Source: Branchipolynoe longqiensis (lineage: Eukaryota; Annelida; Polychaeta; Phyllodocida; Polynoidae). Taken from it: a DNA stretch of 64,000 bases. Under the pieces are notes generated by a model, which had not been told where the DNA came from, ran no database searches, and saw only the letters and a program-made list of their open reading frames with translations. The stretch is from positions 151,378,407-151,442,406 of the forward strand of contig CM059186.1 of assembly GCA_030323885.1 (NCBI GenBank), in the 5' to 3' direction. Below are positions 20,604-31,624 of the stretch, one piece after another. The first letter of the stretch is position 1, and each line of letters opens with the position of its first letter. Position numbers and translations under genes: made by a program.

Positions 20604-21176
20604 TATCCACATCAACTCTTCTTATCCATTTCAAGACATATTAGTATTATAACTCATCAAGAATGGTAATTATGGACCGTGAAGCTCCTAGGTAGCTCTA
20701 AGATAAATTACACTTGCAAATGTTACTAACAAATCATTCTAGACAATAAACCTAAAATTAATGACTAAAGCTGCTCAGCATTGAACACGGGTTCAATCAT
20801 GAACTTTATATATTATGGACAGGGTAAATAAACCATCAATAAATCTTCTTTTTTTTAAATGCAATAATAATCATTTATCATTATTATACATTTATAATTT
20901 ACATCCCCTATATCAAACAAAGCATACGGCAAGCCATTACGAATTACTGTGATATCCCGTTTATATCTCCACTCCCTCTCCCCCCCCCCCCTACCCAATC
21001 TGATGCATTGTGATATTTTTATTTCACATCCACTTCCTGCAATAATAGCTATTTATTTGTCATTAATATGTTGTTTATGTTGTAGCCTTACATATGTTGC
21101 GTTCAAATGCATAACTACTCATTAGTCGTCAGTATTTGTTGGTGTGTTGTGATTTATTATGTACACCAGGAGGATT
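20604..21176. other. AT-rich unique DNA
   Basis: No recognised feature apart from a C run at 20983-20992. Confidence 0.4.
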
Positions 21177-22003
21177 GATTGATTGATTGATTGGTGATAC
21201 TTTAATGCCAGGTTGGCAGGAAAGGCTATATATCCATGGCAACAAATTAGTGGGATCTATTCTGTTACTTGAGTTTAAAGAAAAATGAAGTGGTAAACAT
21301 ATGTGATTTACATTGAAATTTACACGAACATCTGAAATTGTCTAATATAACTGTTTCAAATGACAGCAACATTGATATCAGATGTAATTTTGAAGTCGTA
21401 AAATTTGTGTTAAATGGAAAGATTTTGCTCACAAACAATCGCTAAAGTTATGAGAAGCAATACACTCCATTTTTTCTTAGGAACTCTCAAATTTACATTT
21501 GCAGGAATACTCAGGCATATTTACTAAATGAGAACCACCATTGAGTGCATTGGGTGTTAGCATAAACTGATACTTAGGCACATCATGCTTGAATGTGTAA
21601 ATTCCATGGTCTTGCACAAACCATGCTTTAATGAGAATAGTATGTGAAACCTCTTTACTAATATAAAGCACAAACCAATTTTCCTAAGAACAACTGGACT
21701 CACCTCCTGTGATTTTAGCTATGTTTTGTGAGCTAAATGTTCTGCTTACTTGACACAAATTTAACTACTTCAAAATTGCACCTGAGATCATTTCTTGCTG
21801 CCATTTGTCACAAATCAGAATAAATATCGCCTCAATAAAAAAATTAAAAAAATTAAAAATAAAAAAGATCTGACTATTTCAGATTTTCATGTAAATTTCA
21901 ATATAAGCATACATAGGCGATTGACAAAACTGACAGAATAAACACCATTAACATTTCGCCATCAATATTGCCCTTGCTGCTGATATGGCATTAAATCAAT
22001 CAA
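21177..22003. mobile_element. fold-back element with ~300-bp inverted arms
   Basis: The left arm (21177 to ~21470) begins (attg)n then 'gatactttaatgccaggttg'. The right arm (~21690-22003) is its inverted, diverged counterpart, ending 'ttaaatcaatcaac'. Shared inner words include 'tacattgaaatttacacgaa' versus the complement of 'catgtaaatttcaatataag', and 'aattttgaagt' plus 'aaatttgtgt'. A ~220-bp loop holds an open reverse frame. A single arm of the same family lies at 27333-27615. Confidence 0.8.
21477..21671 (-). CDS. short open frame in the fold-back loop, unrecognised
   Basis: 64 codons with non-low-complexity composition, including 'KAWFVQDHGIYTFKHDVPKY' and a final Cys pair 'YSCKCKFESS'. 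A C-x-C near the end faintly recalls a SWIM-type zinc finger, but the rest of that motif is missing. It fills the loop between the arms exactly, so it may be a captured fragment. Function unknown; it could be chance. Confidence 0.2.
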   Translation of the reverse strand: MLYISKEVSHTILIKAWFVQDHGIYTFKHDVPKYQFMLTPNALNGGSHLVNMPEYSCKCKFESS

Positions 22004-22026
22004 CACCGACAGGAAGATCGCCCTTT

Positions 22027-22260
22027 AGAGGGATCCCAACTGACTGGGTTAAGCAGTATTTTCCTATGTGGCAGGTTGTGGGTTTTAATCCTAGCCAAGT
22101 CAAACCAATGACTGAGCAATCTATTCTTATCACTATCTAGTCTGGGCTTTGGCATTATTAGGATAGGACAAGGAGCACTTGTATCAAGGAGACCAATCGT
22201 TCACAGACAGTTGAAATTTCCCCCCGTTTAATCGATAAATGTAACAAGGTAATTATATAT
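22027..22260 (+). mobile_element. hybrid SINE: SINE-A head with SINE-B type-1 tail
   Basis: A SINE-A head and first body block (to 'aggataggacaaggagcact') run directly into 'gagaccaatcgttcacagac' and 'tgaaatttcccc...gtttaatcgataaatg', the diverged type-1 tail of SINE-B. The same junction is seen at 49060-49240 and, reversed, at 50850-51090. Confidence 0.75.
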
Positions 22261-22715
22261 TTCAATATATTTCGTTCATTATAACCCTATCTAAAGACCA
22301 ATGTAAACATTCTGAAACATATGGGAAAATTGGAAGAATCCCGGAGGAAGTAAATTCCATCAACCATAGACCTAGTCACTGGCATCCATGGCAACCTTTT
22401 GAATGCTGCTTTTTACGTAACTTCTTAAACCTCTTTAAATTTGGTGAAAGATGACTACACAAAATACCCATAAAAAGCAACGACCAGACTCTAATGCGAC
22501 CTGAGTGCCCTGTAAAGATAGCTCCCCATTTCCGTTGGCAAGCTCGGCTCGGCTGTAGAAGGTGCCCTGGTTACTTGGAACCTGGTGTAGCAGATATCTA
22601 GCGGTCCGCCTCTCACACACGGCTTGTCAATCGCGCCGGTTGTCAATCACCATTTTCAAAAGCAGGACTTGGCGCTGATCTGGGTCGAATTGAATTGTGC
22701 GTGGGTGAAAGCTAT
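22261..22715. other. unique sequence
   Basis: No gene or repeat family recognised. Confidence 0.4.
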
Positions 22716-23396
22716 TTATGATGTACATTTCAGCATTGATAGCTGATGTACATTTCACTATTACTTATAGATGAGGTACATTCCACTATCGATATATGAT
22801 GTACATTTAACTATTAGTCATAGATGGTCTACATTCTACTAATGATATATGATGTATATTTTACCATTAGTGAGAGGTGATGTACATATCAGCATTAGTT
22901 ATAGATTATGCACATTTCACCATTTCGCTATAGATGATATATATTTCACCATTGGTTGTAGTATGATGTTTATCTCATCATTTAGTCTAGGATTATGTAC
23001 ATTTCAACCTTGATTGTAGGATGATATATATTGCACCATTGATTATAGGATAATATACATGTCACCTTTGATTATAGGATTGGAGATCGATAATGTACAC
23101 TTCATCATTGATTATAGGATGATGTACATTTCATCATTGATTATAATGACTGAACACAAATTGAGCACTCCTCGTCGTGAATATGGCCTTTGTTCCCGAC
23201 TCGGCGCGAAGCAATCAACAATCAATTAATCATTTGTTATCTGGTTATAGGATAATGTAAATGCATCATTGATTATAGGATGATGTGTATTTTATCAATA
23301 ATTATAGGAAAATGCACCTTTCATCATTGATTATGGGATAATGTATATTTCGTTATTAATTCTAGAATGATGAACATAGCACCATTGATTATAAGA
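22716..23396 (+). repeat. ~30-bp minisatellite (gatgtacatttcaccattga)n
   Basis: About 20 degenerate units containing 'gatgtacatttcaycattga' and 'ttataggatgatgtacat'. A LINE 3'-end fragment (23148-23231) interrupts the array. Confidence 0.9.
23148..23231 (+). mobile_element. solo 3' end of the non-LTR element
   Basis: 'gtgaatatggcctttgttcc' and 'cgactcggcgcgaagcaatc' plus (caat)n-like sequence match the last 80 bp of the element at 11127-12769. Confidence 0.75.
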
Positions 23397-24059
23397 TATT
23401 CAGTATGGATGTCATCACAAATACTTCTTACTTTTCAAAACTTATTGCATTTATGGTCTTCGGGAACTACTAGTAATGCATTAGTGTCAATTGAGGGCCC
23501 CAGTCTGACACCATACCCCCCCCCCCCAGCTATATCCCACTCAGTCACAGTATTTCAATGGTATCGAACGAACCAATGGGATCAGTTATGTGCGTTCTTC
23601 AGTTTGATTCAAATCCGGGATTGATGGCGTCAACGACTGGAAGACCAGTGCTTCGTGCTGACAAAATATGTATTCAGATGAAGCAAATATTTATCCCCAA
23701 AAAAGAGAAAAATCCCACACCTCGTGACGCGGGAGCTTTTCTTCTGTATGGAAAGCAGACGCTCTAACCACAGGTCCTTGCCGCGTTCTCGTGTCCAACC
23801 CGCGCTGTTCGCCTCCTCTCTGCGCATGTCTGCATCCGGCCTCTGCCACTTCCGGTGTTTAGTTCTGACATTTGCAGATGGGTCTGACATTCTGCGGCCT
23901 GTTTAAGTGCGCACGCACGGTTCACGGTCACTTCCGGTCTTCTGCCTGTTTGGTGTATGTCTGTTGGGCACACACGGCGATGCACACGTCCACCCACTCA
24001 CGGACTTTTATTACACATTGAATTGCTCATTCTCATGTAGGCGTATTTATTTCAAGAGG
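23397..24059. other. unique sequence
   Basis: Contains a C run (23516-23527) and several 'cacttccgg' ETS-like words (23847, 23930). No supported gene. Confidence 0.4.
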
Positions 24060-25000
24060 AACGCTGTGCACAATTTCCACCACCACATCAACCCGCCCTC
24101 TGATGGTTGTGGCAAGAACTAATGTTGTGGGTGGAAGCTCATTGTGCAGAATGCTCTGTGGAAAAGGTATTACACGCGATTTCTACCACCAAACAATCCT
24201 GTGATGGTGGAAGTACTAATGTTGTGGGTGGAAGCTCATTGTGCAGAATGCTCTGTGGAAAAGGTATTACAGGGGATTTCCACCACCAAATAATCCTGTG
24301 ATGGTGGAAGTACTAATGTTGTGGGTGGAAGCTCATTGTGCAGAATGCTCTGTGGAAAAGGTATTACAGGCGATTTCCACCACCAAACAATCCTGTGATG
24401 GTGGAAGTACTAATATTGTGGGTGCAGCTCACTGTGCAGAATGCTCCCCGGAAAAGGTCTTATTGAAGATGGCCACCACCAACTCATCCTCTAATGGCAA
24501 TGTCACGAATTAATGTGGGTGGGAGTTCCTTGCGCATCCTCCATGTAAAGAGTGGCGTTCTCTGTGGCGGAGTGGTTAGAGTGTCTGCCTTTTTTCTAGG
24601 TCAGACTCCTAATCTGAGGGTCGGCGGTTCGATTCCCCATGCCCCCAGCTCTGCCAATTTGGATTTCCACCACTGTGTATAACTTACAGCATCATCAAAG
24701 GCCGGTTGCTCTCATACCATGTCTATGTGGTGTGGGAGGTTAAAAATCCCTTGGGTCGGTAAAAGTGTAGGCTCGGGCTTTCTATCGACCAGCAGTGGAA
24801 TGAGGAGGACCAGTCGTCTATGACTGAAATTTCCCCTGCTTAAACAACTAATGGACCAAAAAAAAGAAGAAAAAAAAGAGTCTTATAGACGATTTCCATC
24901 GCCAACCCTTCTTCTATTGGGAGTCGCAAAATCTAATATCCTGGGTTCCAAGAAGCTTACTGCGCATGCTCTATGGAAATGGTATATATTTCTAGTTCTT
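24060..25000 (+). repeat. 97-bp tandem satellite, split by SINE-B
   Basis: Units start near 24124, 24221 and 24318 (period 97) with core 'gttgtgggtggaagctcatt' and 'ctctgtggaaaaggtattac'. A further diverged unit follows SINE-B (24879-25000). The same family is at 44119-45612 and 62768-62825. Confidence 0.92.
24553..24878 (+). mobile_element. SINE-B copy, tail type 1, with target duplication
   Basis: A box 'tggcggagtggttagagtgt', B box 'ggttcgattcc', body 'aacttacagcatcatcaaag', tail 'agcagtggaatgaggaggac...cccctgcttaaacaac', then poly(A)-rich end. 'aaagagt' flanks it (about 24546-24552 and 24875-24883). It interrupts the 97-bp satellite. Confidence 0.93.
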
Positions 25001-25364
25001 GAGTTGGGAGGAAGGGGGCACCACTTTCACTTCCGCCTATGACAACCGCCACCTGTCGACTCAAGGCGGAACTGATATATAGGCCACGTGACTGCGACAC
25101 ACTGATGGGTCGTTCTTTTTCTCAACACACACTCACTAACTTTTAAGGTCTTTTTATAATGTGGCTTAGCTTTTACGCCACTGCCACCATTGCTACTAGG
25201 CGGCCGAACCAGCCTCACCCTCCGGCTAGCTAGCGAACCATGTGCATTTTCCACCCACTCACTCGATTATTTGACATTGTTACTGTACATTGTTACTGGC
25301 ATTCCTGGTACACATACCTTACAGTTAGTTACCACTGCAATTCATTACTTAGCCACTGACCAGA
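25001..25364. other. unique sequence
   Basis: No recognised feature; one CACGTG at 25085. Confidence 0.3.
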
Positions 25365-26011
25365 AAGGATGGCCGAATGAGTTGAGCGTTCATCTCCCGT
25401 TTCGGTAGATCATGAGATTCAAAACCATGGGTGCATACCCTGGTTGAGTCAAACCAATGACTTAACAATTTATAATTGTCGCTTCCTAGCCAGGCGCTTG
25501 GCATTATTAGGATAGGACAAGGACTGGTTGGCTCAGTGACAGCATAATGTCACTGAATGGGATATCAGGTCATGACGCTAGTAGCCTGGGCCGCGTTCAG
25601 GGTCTGTCTCAGAGGCGCCTCGGAGACTTCTCGGCGATGCTTTTTGGTCTATTTGCGTTCAGGGTGCGTCTCGGCGACGTCTCAGCGACGACTCCCTTTT
25701 CAGACTGGAGATGAAAAGCGCCTCGAAAATGGCCGCTCTTATTCAGTGGTTTCATCCAATCAGAGCGCAGCTTTTCTATTGCAAATGGCCACCACCTATG
25801 GAGGCCACCATTTTCGAGGCGGCCAACAGCTAAATCCGTTCAGACTAGCATGACATCAAGCCCGCCTCCGAGACGGACCCTGAACGCGGCCCAGGTCTGC
25901 CAATGGAGCAGCACTATAAGGTGACCATGAGTGTGCACTGTCACAAGTCGGTACCGGTCCTGATTTGACCTTAAATATTACCAGGATGCAAAACTCCAAC
26001 AACCAACCAAC
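25365..26011 (+). mobile_element. SINE-A copy interrupted by a MITE
   Basis: Head 'ggatggccgaatgagttgag' and body to 'gctagtagcctgg', then a 305-bp insertion. The body resumes at 'aggtctgccaatggagcagc' and ends 'taccaggatgcaaaactcc' with a (caac)n tail. Confidence 0.93.
25588..25892. mobile_element. GC-rich MITE nested in SINE-A
   Basis: Terminal inverted repeats 'gggccgcgttcagggtctgt' and the complement of 'acggaccctgaacgcggccc', about 30 bp with few mismatches. Inner words such as 'gcgcctcgaaaatggccgc' and 'caccattttcgaggcggcc' extend the symmetry. The flanks CCTGG and CCAGG may be a 5-bp target duplication with one change. Confidence 0.92.
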
Positions 26012-26118
26012 TACATAGCCACCATCGCTTGTCTCTGGTTGTCCCGATGTCCACCATATTGAATAGTAAGGTCGAATTACCTGCACTACTCTTCCCATTG
26101 TCATTCATCTCACCGAAT

Positions 26119-26205
26119 CATGTCCCTGGTAGCACGGTATCTCCATTGGGCAGCACTATAAAAATCCGCCATATGTGTGTCCTCGCATAAGTCACTGCCA
26201 ACCCC
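26119..26205 (+). mobile_element. SINE-A body fragment
   Basis: 'catgtccctggtagcacggt' and 'tgggcagcactataaaaatc' match the SINE-A mid-body. Confidence 0.55.
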
Positions 26206-27009
26206 AATTAATCGAATAAATTACTCTTGTTAGTGTTTTTTTCCTTCAGTATTTCAGCCATTCACTCCCCCCTCCCCCGCCCCCTCCCCCGCCCCCCTCC
26301 CCAACCCTCATCATCACAACTACCGACTTCGCCGACACAGTTCTAAAATTGCATGGTCACAGGAGAAGCGGAAGACTGAGAGAGTTATTTATATGTGAGT
26401 GATTTTAAATCTGACAGATTGCAGCGCGACACGGCATCTCAATCAATATCTAGCCGCCGGACCTTCAAGGAAGCACAACCCGCCCAGGCCTTACAAGTGA
26501 AAAGAAAATTAGAGAGACAGAGAGAGAGACAGAGAGAGAGACAGAGAGAAAAAAAGGACATCGATGGTTATTCATGGCGATTCCGTCCGATGCTGCAATA
26601 CGACTTCATCTAGGTAACGCGTTCTTAGAATACCCTTCTGGGGACCTCCATTAAGTTGTTCACCCTGATTGATGTTTAATAACAAACTCTATTAAGTTGT
26701 TCATCCATACTGATGTTTAATAAAATCTATCCCATAATTAAACCATGAAACTAACTCCAGTCCACTGGTGTTTAGAGCTCAGATGGACGCACTGGTCTGC
26801 CTTGACAGTTTCTATGAATGATATTTGCAGTCGCGCAACCACCGTATTTACGTAATTTGTAGGAATACTCGGCGTCGCGCAGAAATGCCATCTATTACTC
26901 TGGTTTGGAATGATGATAGTAGTCATCGATAGTGTAAGGGTGTGTCCAGTAGTGCACCGTCAGCAGAACAATAACAAACATTTAGTGTGAGTCATGGGCA
27001 GTGAGGAGG
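26206..27009. other. mostly unique sequence
   Basis: C-rich run 26268-26303 and (GAGACA)n at 26510-26550. A ~55-bp near-duplication containing 'ttaagttgttcaycc' and 'tgatgtttaataa' lies at 26650-26725. No gene recognised. Confidence 0.45.
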
Positions 27010-27221
27010 CCCTCGGCATGATTGGGATAGGACAAGGACTGGTAGGCTAAGTGTCAGGATAATGTCACTGAGTGGGATATCAGGTCATGGTACTGGCAGC
27101 CTGGTCTCCCAGTGGGGCAGCACTATAATGCCGTCATGAGTGCGCACTGTCTCAAGTCGGTACCCGTCCTGATGTGACCTTAGATGTTGCCAGGATGTAA
27201 AACTGCAACAACCAACCAACT
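27010..27221 (+). mobile_element. SINE-A 3' two-thirds
   Basis: Starts in the body at 'ctcggcatgattgggatagg' and ends 'ttgccaggatgtaaaactgc' with a (caac)n tail. The tRNA head is absent. Confidence 0.9.
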
Positions 27222-27332
27222 AGTTCTGACGTCTGGGTAGTTTGAGCTGTGTGGTGTGTGTGGGGGAGGGTGGCGACTTTTACAGTCCACACAACAGGCT
27301 GTTAAACATGATTAGCAAATTGACTCAGGCGT

Positions 27333-27615
27333 TCATTGATTGATTACTGATAGTTTAACACCCGCATTGGCAGCAAGGTCGATATTAATGGCACAAAGTT
27401 AGTGGTATTTATTATGATTTATTCTGTTTGTTTGGTTAATCACATTTATATGCCTACATTGAAATTTGCACGAACATCGGAACTGCTCAGATTTGTATCA
27501 AATGACAGCAAAACTGATCTCTGTTCCAATTTTACGACGGATACATTTGTGTCAAATGGCAGCAAAGTTTAACTCACACACCAAATTAGCTAAAATTACA
27601 GGAGGCGATCAGGTT
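27333..27615 (-). mobile_element. single arm of the fold-back/LINE-tail family
   Basis: (attg)n followed by 'gcattggcagcaaggtcgat', 'tacattgaaatttgcacgaa' and 'aaattacaggagg' matches the left arm at 21177-21470. No facing arm is present. Confidence 0.75.
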
Positions 27616-28907
27616 GTAAAGTCGACGGCTGGTGGTGTGAGTAGTGTGGACAGGCTAATGAGAAATCCATACAGGTAATGAAGGAACGTAGATAAAGAGT
27701 GAAAGGTAGGAGAGTGAGACTCTCTGATTTATTATCTTATATAGGTTTCTAGAATCCAAGATGGTGGTGGTCACATGAGTTGATCTCCCAATCCCTAACA
27801 AGTATTCATCTACCCACCAATCAGAGTTCAATCTCTTGTATCCAAGGCCTTCTCATGCTGGCCACAGTGCCTTGCGGTGTGTAGTGATCAATAAATAACA
27901 CCTGGGGGGAGGGGGTATGTGAGGCAACTCCTCGAAAGACTGTATCTAAGAAGTGACCTTCCTCCTCTATACTATTTTACTGTACAATTTCTATACCTAA
28001 TGAGTAATAGTTTACCAACTCCAGATATCCCTCCTATGCCTTTGGTTTTATTTATTACCATTTACCATTATATAGACAAGTTGCAATTTATTATAGTAGA
28101 ATTCATATATCCTCATATGTCATCATATCGGAATATTTTACAAGGTGTTGATAGATTGCTCAGTGAAAGCAGTGGATTCCATGTAACCTGTAACACTTAG
28201 GAACTCCACACTGCACTCACTCAAGCTTGTGTGTGCTTACCTATATTTTATATGAAGCATAATGAATTGTGAGAATATAACCAGACATACTTCCCCGCCA
28301 CTTAGTTCCACTCGGTTAGTTGACCAGCACTAGCCAAGTACATATATATTGTGTAAGTGTATATATATATTATTAGGCACTTTGTTCTCTAGTTACATGT
28401 TTCTCCGTGGGGGCGCCACCTGTGAGGGGTAAATAAACAAGACTATTGGTACTGTGTTCTGGATGTTAAACTTTATTGGTGGGCTGCTATAATATAGAAT
28501 GTATAATTTATTATGCATATATAAAAGGGGCAGAGCTCTAGCCTAATAATTATGATTATTAGTATTATTCTTTGCTCGATTATTATTAGTCCAATCACTG
28601 ACTTGCCCGTATTTGCCCCATGTTGCCTACACCAGCACCACCACCGGTCAGTTCCAGCTTGTGCGCGTGCCGGGCAGTCATTCTCAGCCCTGATTTCAAA
28701 CTTTTACCGGTAAGCCTGTATTATGCTTAGCCATGACGCAAATAAAGTGTCCTACCCATCACCTCCTTGTCTCTCTCCTTTTCTCGTAGCCCAACTTTAT
28801 ATATATATATATATATATATATGTATAAACCTGCCAGAGAATATACATCTCTACAACCACTTGTGTTCCGTCTGATCTGTTTGGAAATCTCCAACTGTAT
28901 ATATATA
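27616..28907. other. AT-rich sequence with a possible TATA promoter
   Basis: No protein similarity was recognised. 'gcatatataaaaggggcaga' (28516-28535) is TATA-box-like, and 'gtaaataaacaaga' (28428) carries a poly(A)-signal-like word, so a solo LTR is possible but no ends could be fixed. (AT)n lies at 28797-28822. Confidence 0.3.
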
Positions 28908-29182
28908 AGGTTAGGAGTTCGAATCCCAATCAAGTCAAACCGATGACATACAAAATTGATACTTATTACTACATAACCTGGCACTCTGCATTTCTACGAC
29001 ATGGCAATGATTGGTTAGCTCAGAATCAGTATAATGTAGCTGAGTGGGATCTCAGCTTATAGTGCCAGCGGCCTAATCTCCCAGTAGAGCAGCACTATAA
29101 AGTCACCTTGACTGCGCGCTGTCAAAAGTCGGTGCCGGTCCTGATATGACCCTAGGCGTTGCTAGGATGTAAATCTCCAACA
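28908..29182 (+). mobile_element. SINE-A copy lacking the A-box end
   Basis: Starts at the B box 'aggagttcgaatcccaatca' and keeps body and tail ('gttgctaggatgtaaatctc'). Confidence 0.9.
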
Positions 29183-29271
29183 GATGTGTAGTTGACCCAG
29201 TTAAAGTGTCTTCCTAGCAAGTCTGCCCAGACAGAGTCACATCATTCATACATATTCATAATGCATTCTTC

Positions 29272-29318
29272 CGTCCTGATATGGCTTTAGGTGTTGTCAG
29301 GACGTAACACTCCAATCC
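29272..29318 (+). mobile_element. SINE-A solo tail
   Basis: 'ccgtcctgatatggctttag' and 'gttgtcaggacgtaacactc' only. Confidence 0.75.
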
Positions 29319-29391
29319 CCAGCGCATTTTAATGCACTTAGGTTTAATCAATCTTTTTTGGTTAAAGTACCACCACCACTACCATCGTGGT

Positions 29392-29693
29392 GTTCTCTGT
29401 GGCGGAGTGGTTAGAGTGTCTGACGTTTTCTAGGTCAGACTCCTAATCTGAAGGTCTGTGGTTCAATTCCCCATGCCCCCACCTCTGCCAGTTTGGATTT
29501 CCACCGCTGTGTATAACTTACAGCATCATCAAAGGCCAGTTTCTCTCATAACATGTCTATGTGGTGTGGGAGGTTAAAAATCCCTTGGGTCGGTAAAAGT
29601 GTAGGCTCAGGTTTTCTGTCGACAAACTGTCTAATAGTGAAAACAAGCCTATTCAGACTTATCCATGATAGGCAGTATAAATATTCAAAAACA
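29392..29693 (+). mobile_element. SINE-B copy, tail type 2
   Basis: Head 'tgttctctgtggcggagtgg', B box 'ggttcaattcc' (one change), body as usual, and tail 'ctaatagtgaaaacaagcct...ggcagtataaatattc'. Confidence 0.93.
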
Positions 29694-30231
29694 TTTCTTT
29701 TTAAATAGAGTTTCCCAGCTAACACGAGCCATTCTAACTTCTAAGGATCTGCTCAGTAAAGCAACGATATCAGTTACTATATCCAATTTGGTTAAGAAAG
29801 TTGAAAGATAGAGAAATTCATGTTATCATAACCAAAATCTACATGAACCTAATGATGCGAACCTTCAGTGTTTCCCAAACTACAAAACAAAATACACATC
29901 AGAGACACAATACATCGCCAGTACATTGGCGACCTTGGGACATAAATAGCTACCAGACAACAGTCTATTTATAGTTCACTGGTTGGAAGTGGCTTTCATC
30001 CCCGAGTCGCCCACATTACATACCTTACTGCATTTACACTGCTGCCGGGTCGCTCGACCGGTATTGATATATGCTCATTAAATAACAACAAAAGAGTAGG
30101 AACCAAAAATAACATCAAATGCAGTAGACTTACAGAAATATTTTCACAATATGGGATCATTTGTGCAATGTTCTCGTTGACGTATTCGTGTCTGGTCTGT
30201 ATGCTTTCTACCATTAGATTAGTCTTTTTAT
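29694..30231. other. unique AT-rich sequence
   Basis: No recognised feature. Confidence 0.4.
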
Positions 30232-30690
30232 GGGGGCTTTACATCCTAGCTACAGCTAAGGTTATATCAGAAGCGGTATCAACATGTTAACAGACTGTCT
30301 CGCTGGGTGATCAGGCCACCAGAACCAGCATCTGATGCCCCACTCAGTCACATTATCTTAACTACTGGCTGGCTCTCTGTCAGGATATTGTGAGTGAGTA
30401 ATCTATTCCGATAGGACACGACACTTAGAACCATCAAATAGTGCAATTCTACACCATGGTGCCACCTTGGGCAGCACTATAAAGCTACCAGGGAAAGCGC
30501 GTTATTTCCCACACATCAGTATGAACCCCCCCCCCCTCCCCCCCAAAAAAGAACAACCAACAAACCCACCAACAACAATAACCAATGTTTACTTTTTGTC
30601 CTGGAGTGGTCCTGAAACAACCAAGCATACCTCAGTACGCCGTCCTGATATACCCTCAGTTGTTGTTAAGATATAAAACCCCAATAATTC
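30232..30690. mobile_element. rearranged SINE-A fragments
   Basis: A reverse-strand 3' half at 30232-30380 ('ctttacatcctagctacagc') is followed by plus-strand mid-body (30455-30500, 'gggcagcactataaagctac') and tail (30645-30690, 'cgtcctgatataccctcag'). A C run lies at 30527-30542. Confidence 0.6.
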
Positions 30691-30873
30691 AGTCACTGGA
30701 ATCCGCTGCCTCCAATCCTGCCTCTGTCACTTCTTTATAAAGCAACGGATGCTTCTGGTAATTAGGAGATGTTCTGCATTATGTTTTTTGTTGCTGTTAT
30801 ATTTGCTTGCATCATACTCTTCTTTTGGCTTGCTAACCCACCCACCCACCCACATCCCCGCTCACACATCACC

Positions 30874-31190
30874 AGACGCAGTGGCCAAATCTGTAGAGCG
30901 CAGGTCTCCCGGGAGGAAGGTCGGGATTTCAATTGCCGGTCTAGTAAAACCAAAATTGATGCATGTCGTTTCCTAGACAGGCGCTCGACATTATTAGGAT
31001 AGTGCAAGGACTGGTTGGCTCAGTGTCAGGATAATGTGACTGAGTGGGATATCATGCCATGGTGCTGGCGGCCTGGTCTCCCAGTGGGGCAACACTATTA
31101 AGTCACGATGACAGTATGCCCCGTCGTGATGTGACCCTAGATGTAGCCTGGACATAAAACTCCAACAACCAACTAACCAACCCACCCACA
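30874..31190 (+). mobile_element. SINE-A copy
   Basis: Full-length: head 'gacgcagtggccaaatctgt', body 'ggatagtgcaaggactggtt', tail 'gtagcctggacataaaactc' then (caac)n. Confidence 0.92.
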
Positions 31191-31321
31191 CCCCTTCAGC
31201 CCTTTACCCTGGTGCAGCGAGTATCGGGGAGAACCCGGTCTTCTCCTGTTTGCCTCTGATGTTGCCAGGTCCGGGCAGGTGGGTCGGGTTACTTCAGTTC
31301 TTGCACCTTGTTTGGGGCTTT

Positions 31322-31624
31322 GACTTCAGGGGTGGTTTGTAACCTTACGACGGTTACTGGTTGCAGAACTGCAACATTTATAGAGAGGCTCCTATAAATC
31401 GGCCCAATCTTTGGTTGAAGATTAAACTTCAGTAGGGAGTGCTGTAGAAGCTGGGGGAAATCTTTACAACGTTGTAACGACGAAGCGTTGAGGCAGCCCC
31501 AGATCTCTTTGGTCCGGCAGTAGTTGAGCGGTAGTTGGCACTTGTATCCAGTCGACAGCAGCAAGGGTTTCGAGGAAGGGCGGGTAAAGATGGGTGCAGC
31601 GGTGGTTCCAGCAACGAGAACAAA
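31322..31624 (-). repeat. dispersed repeat X, uninterrupted copy
   Basis: Reverse strand matches 10891-11126 plus 12781-12832 and shows the unoccupied insertion site 'gcctctctataaatgttgca'. It lies inside a 224-codon reverse frame (31289-31963) of unrecognised product. The conserved block is shared without frame conservation in the other copy. Confidence 0.8.

Noticed and set aside
24553..24640. Functional tRNA gene
   Set aside because: A and B boxes are present, but the sequence is the head of a dispersed SINE with a long body, repeated at five loci.
27616..28500. Solo LTR of a retrotransposon
   Set aside because: TATA-like and poly(A)-like words are present, but no TG...CA ends, duplication or second copy could be fixed.
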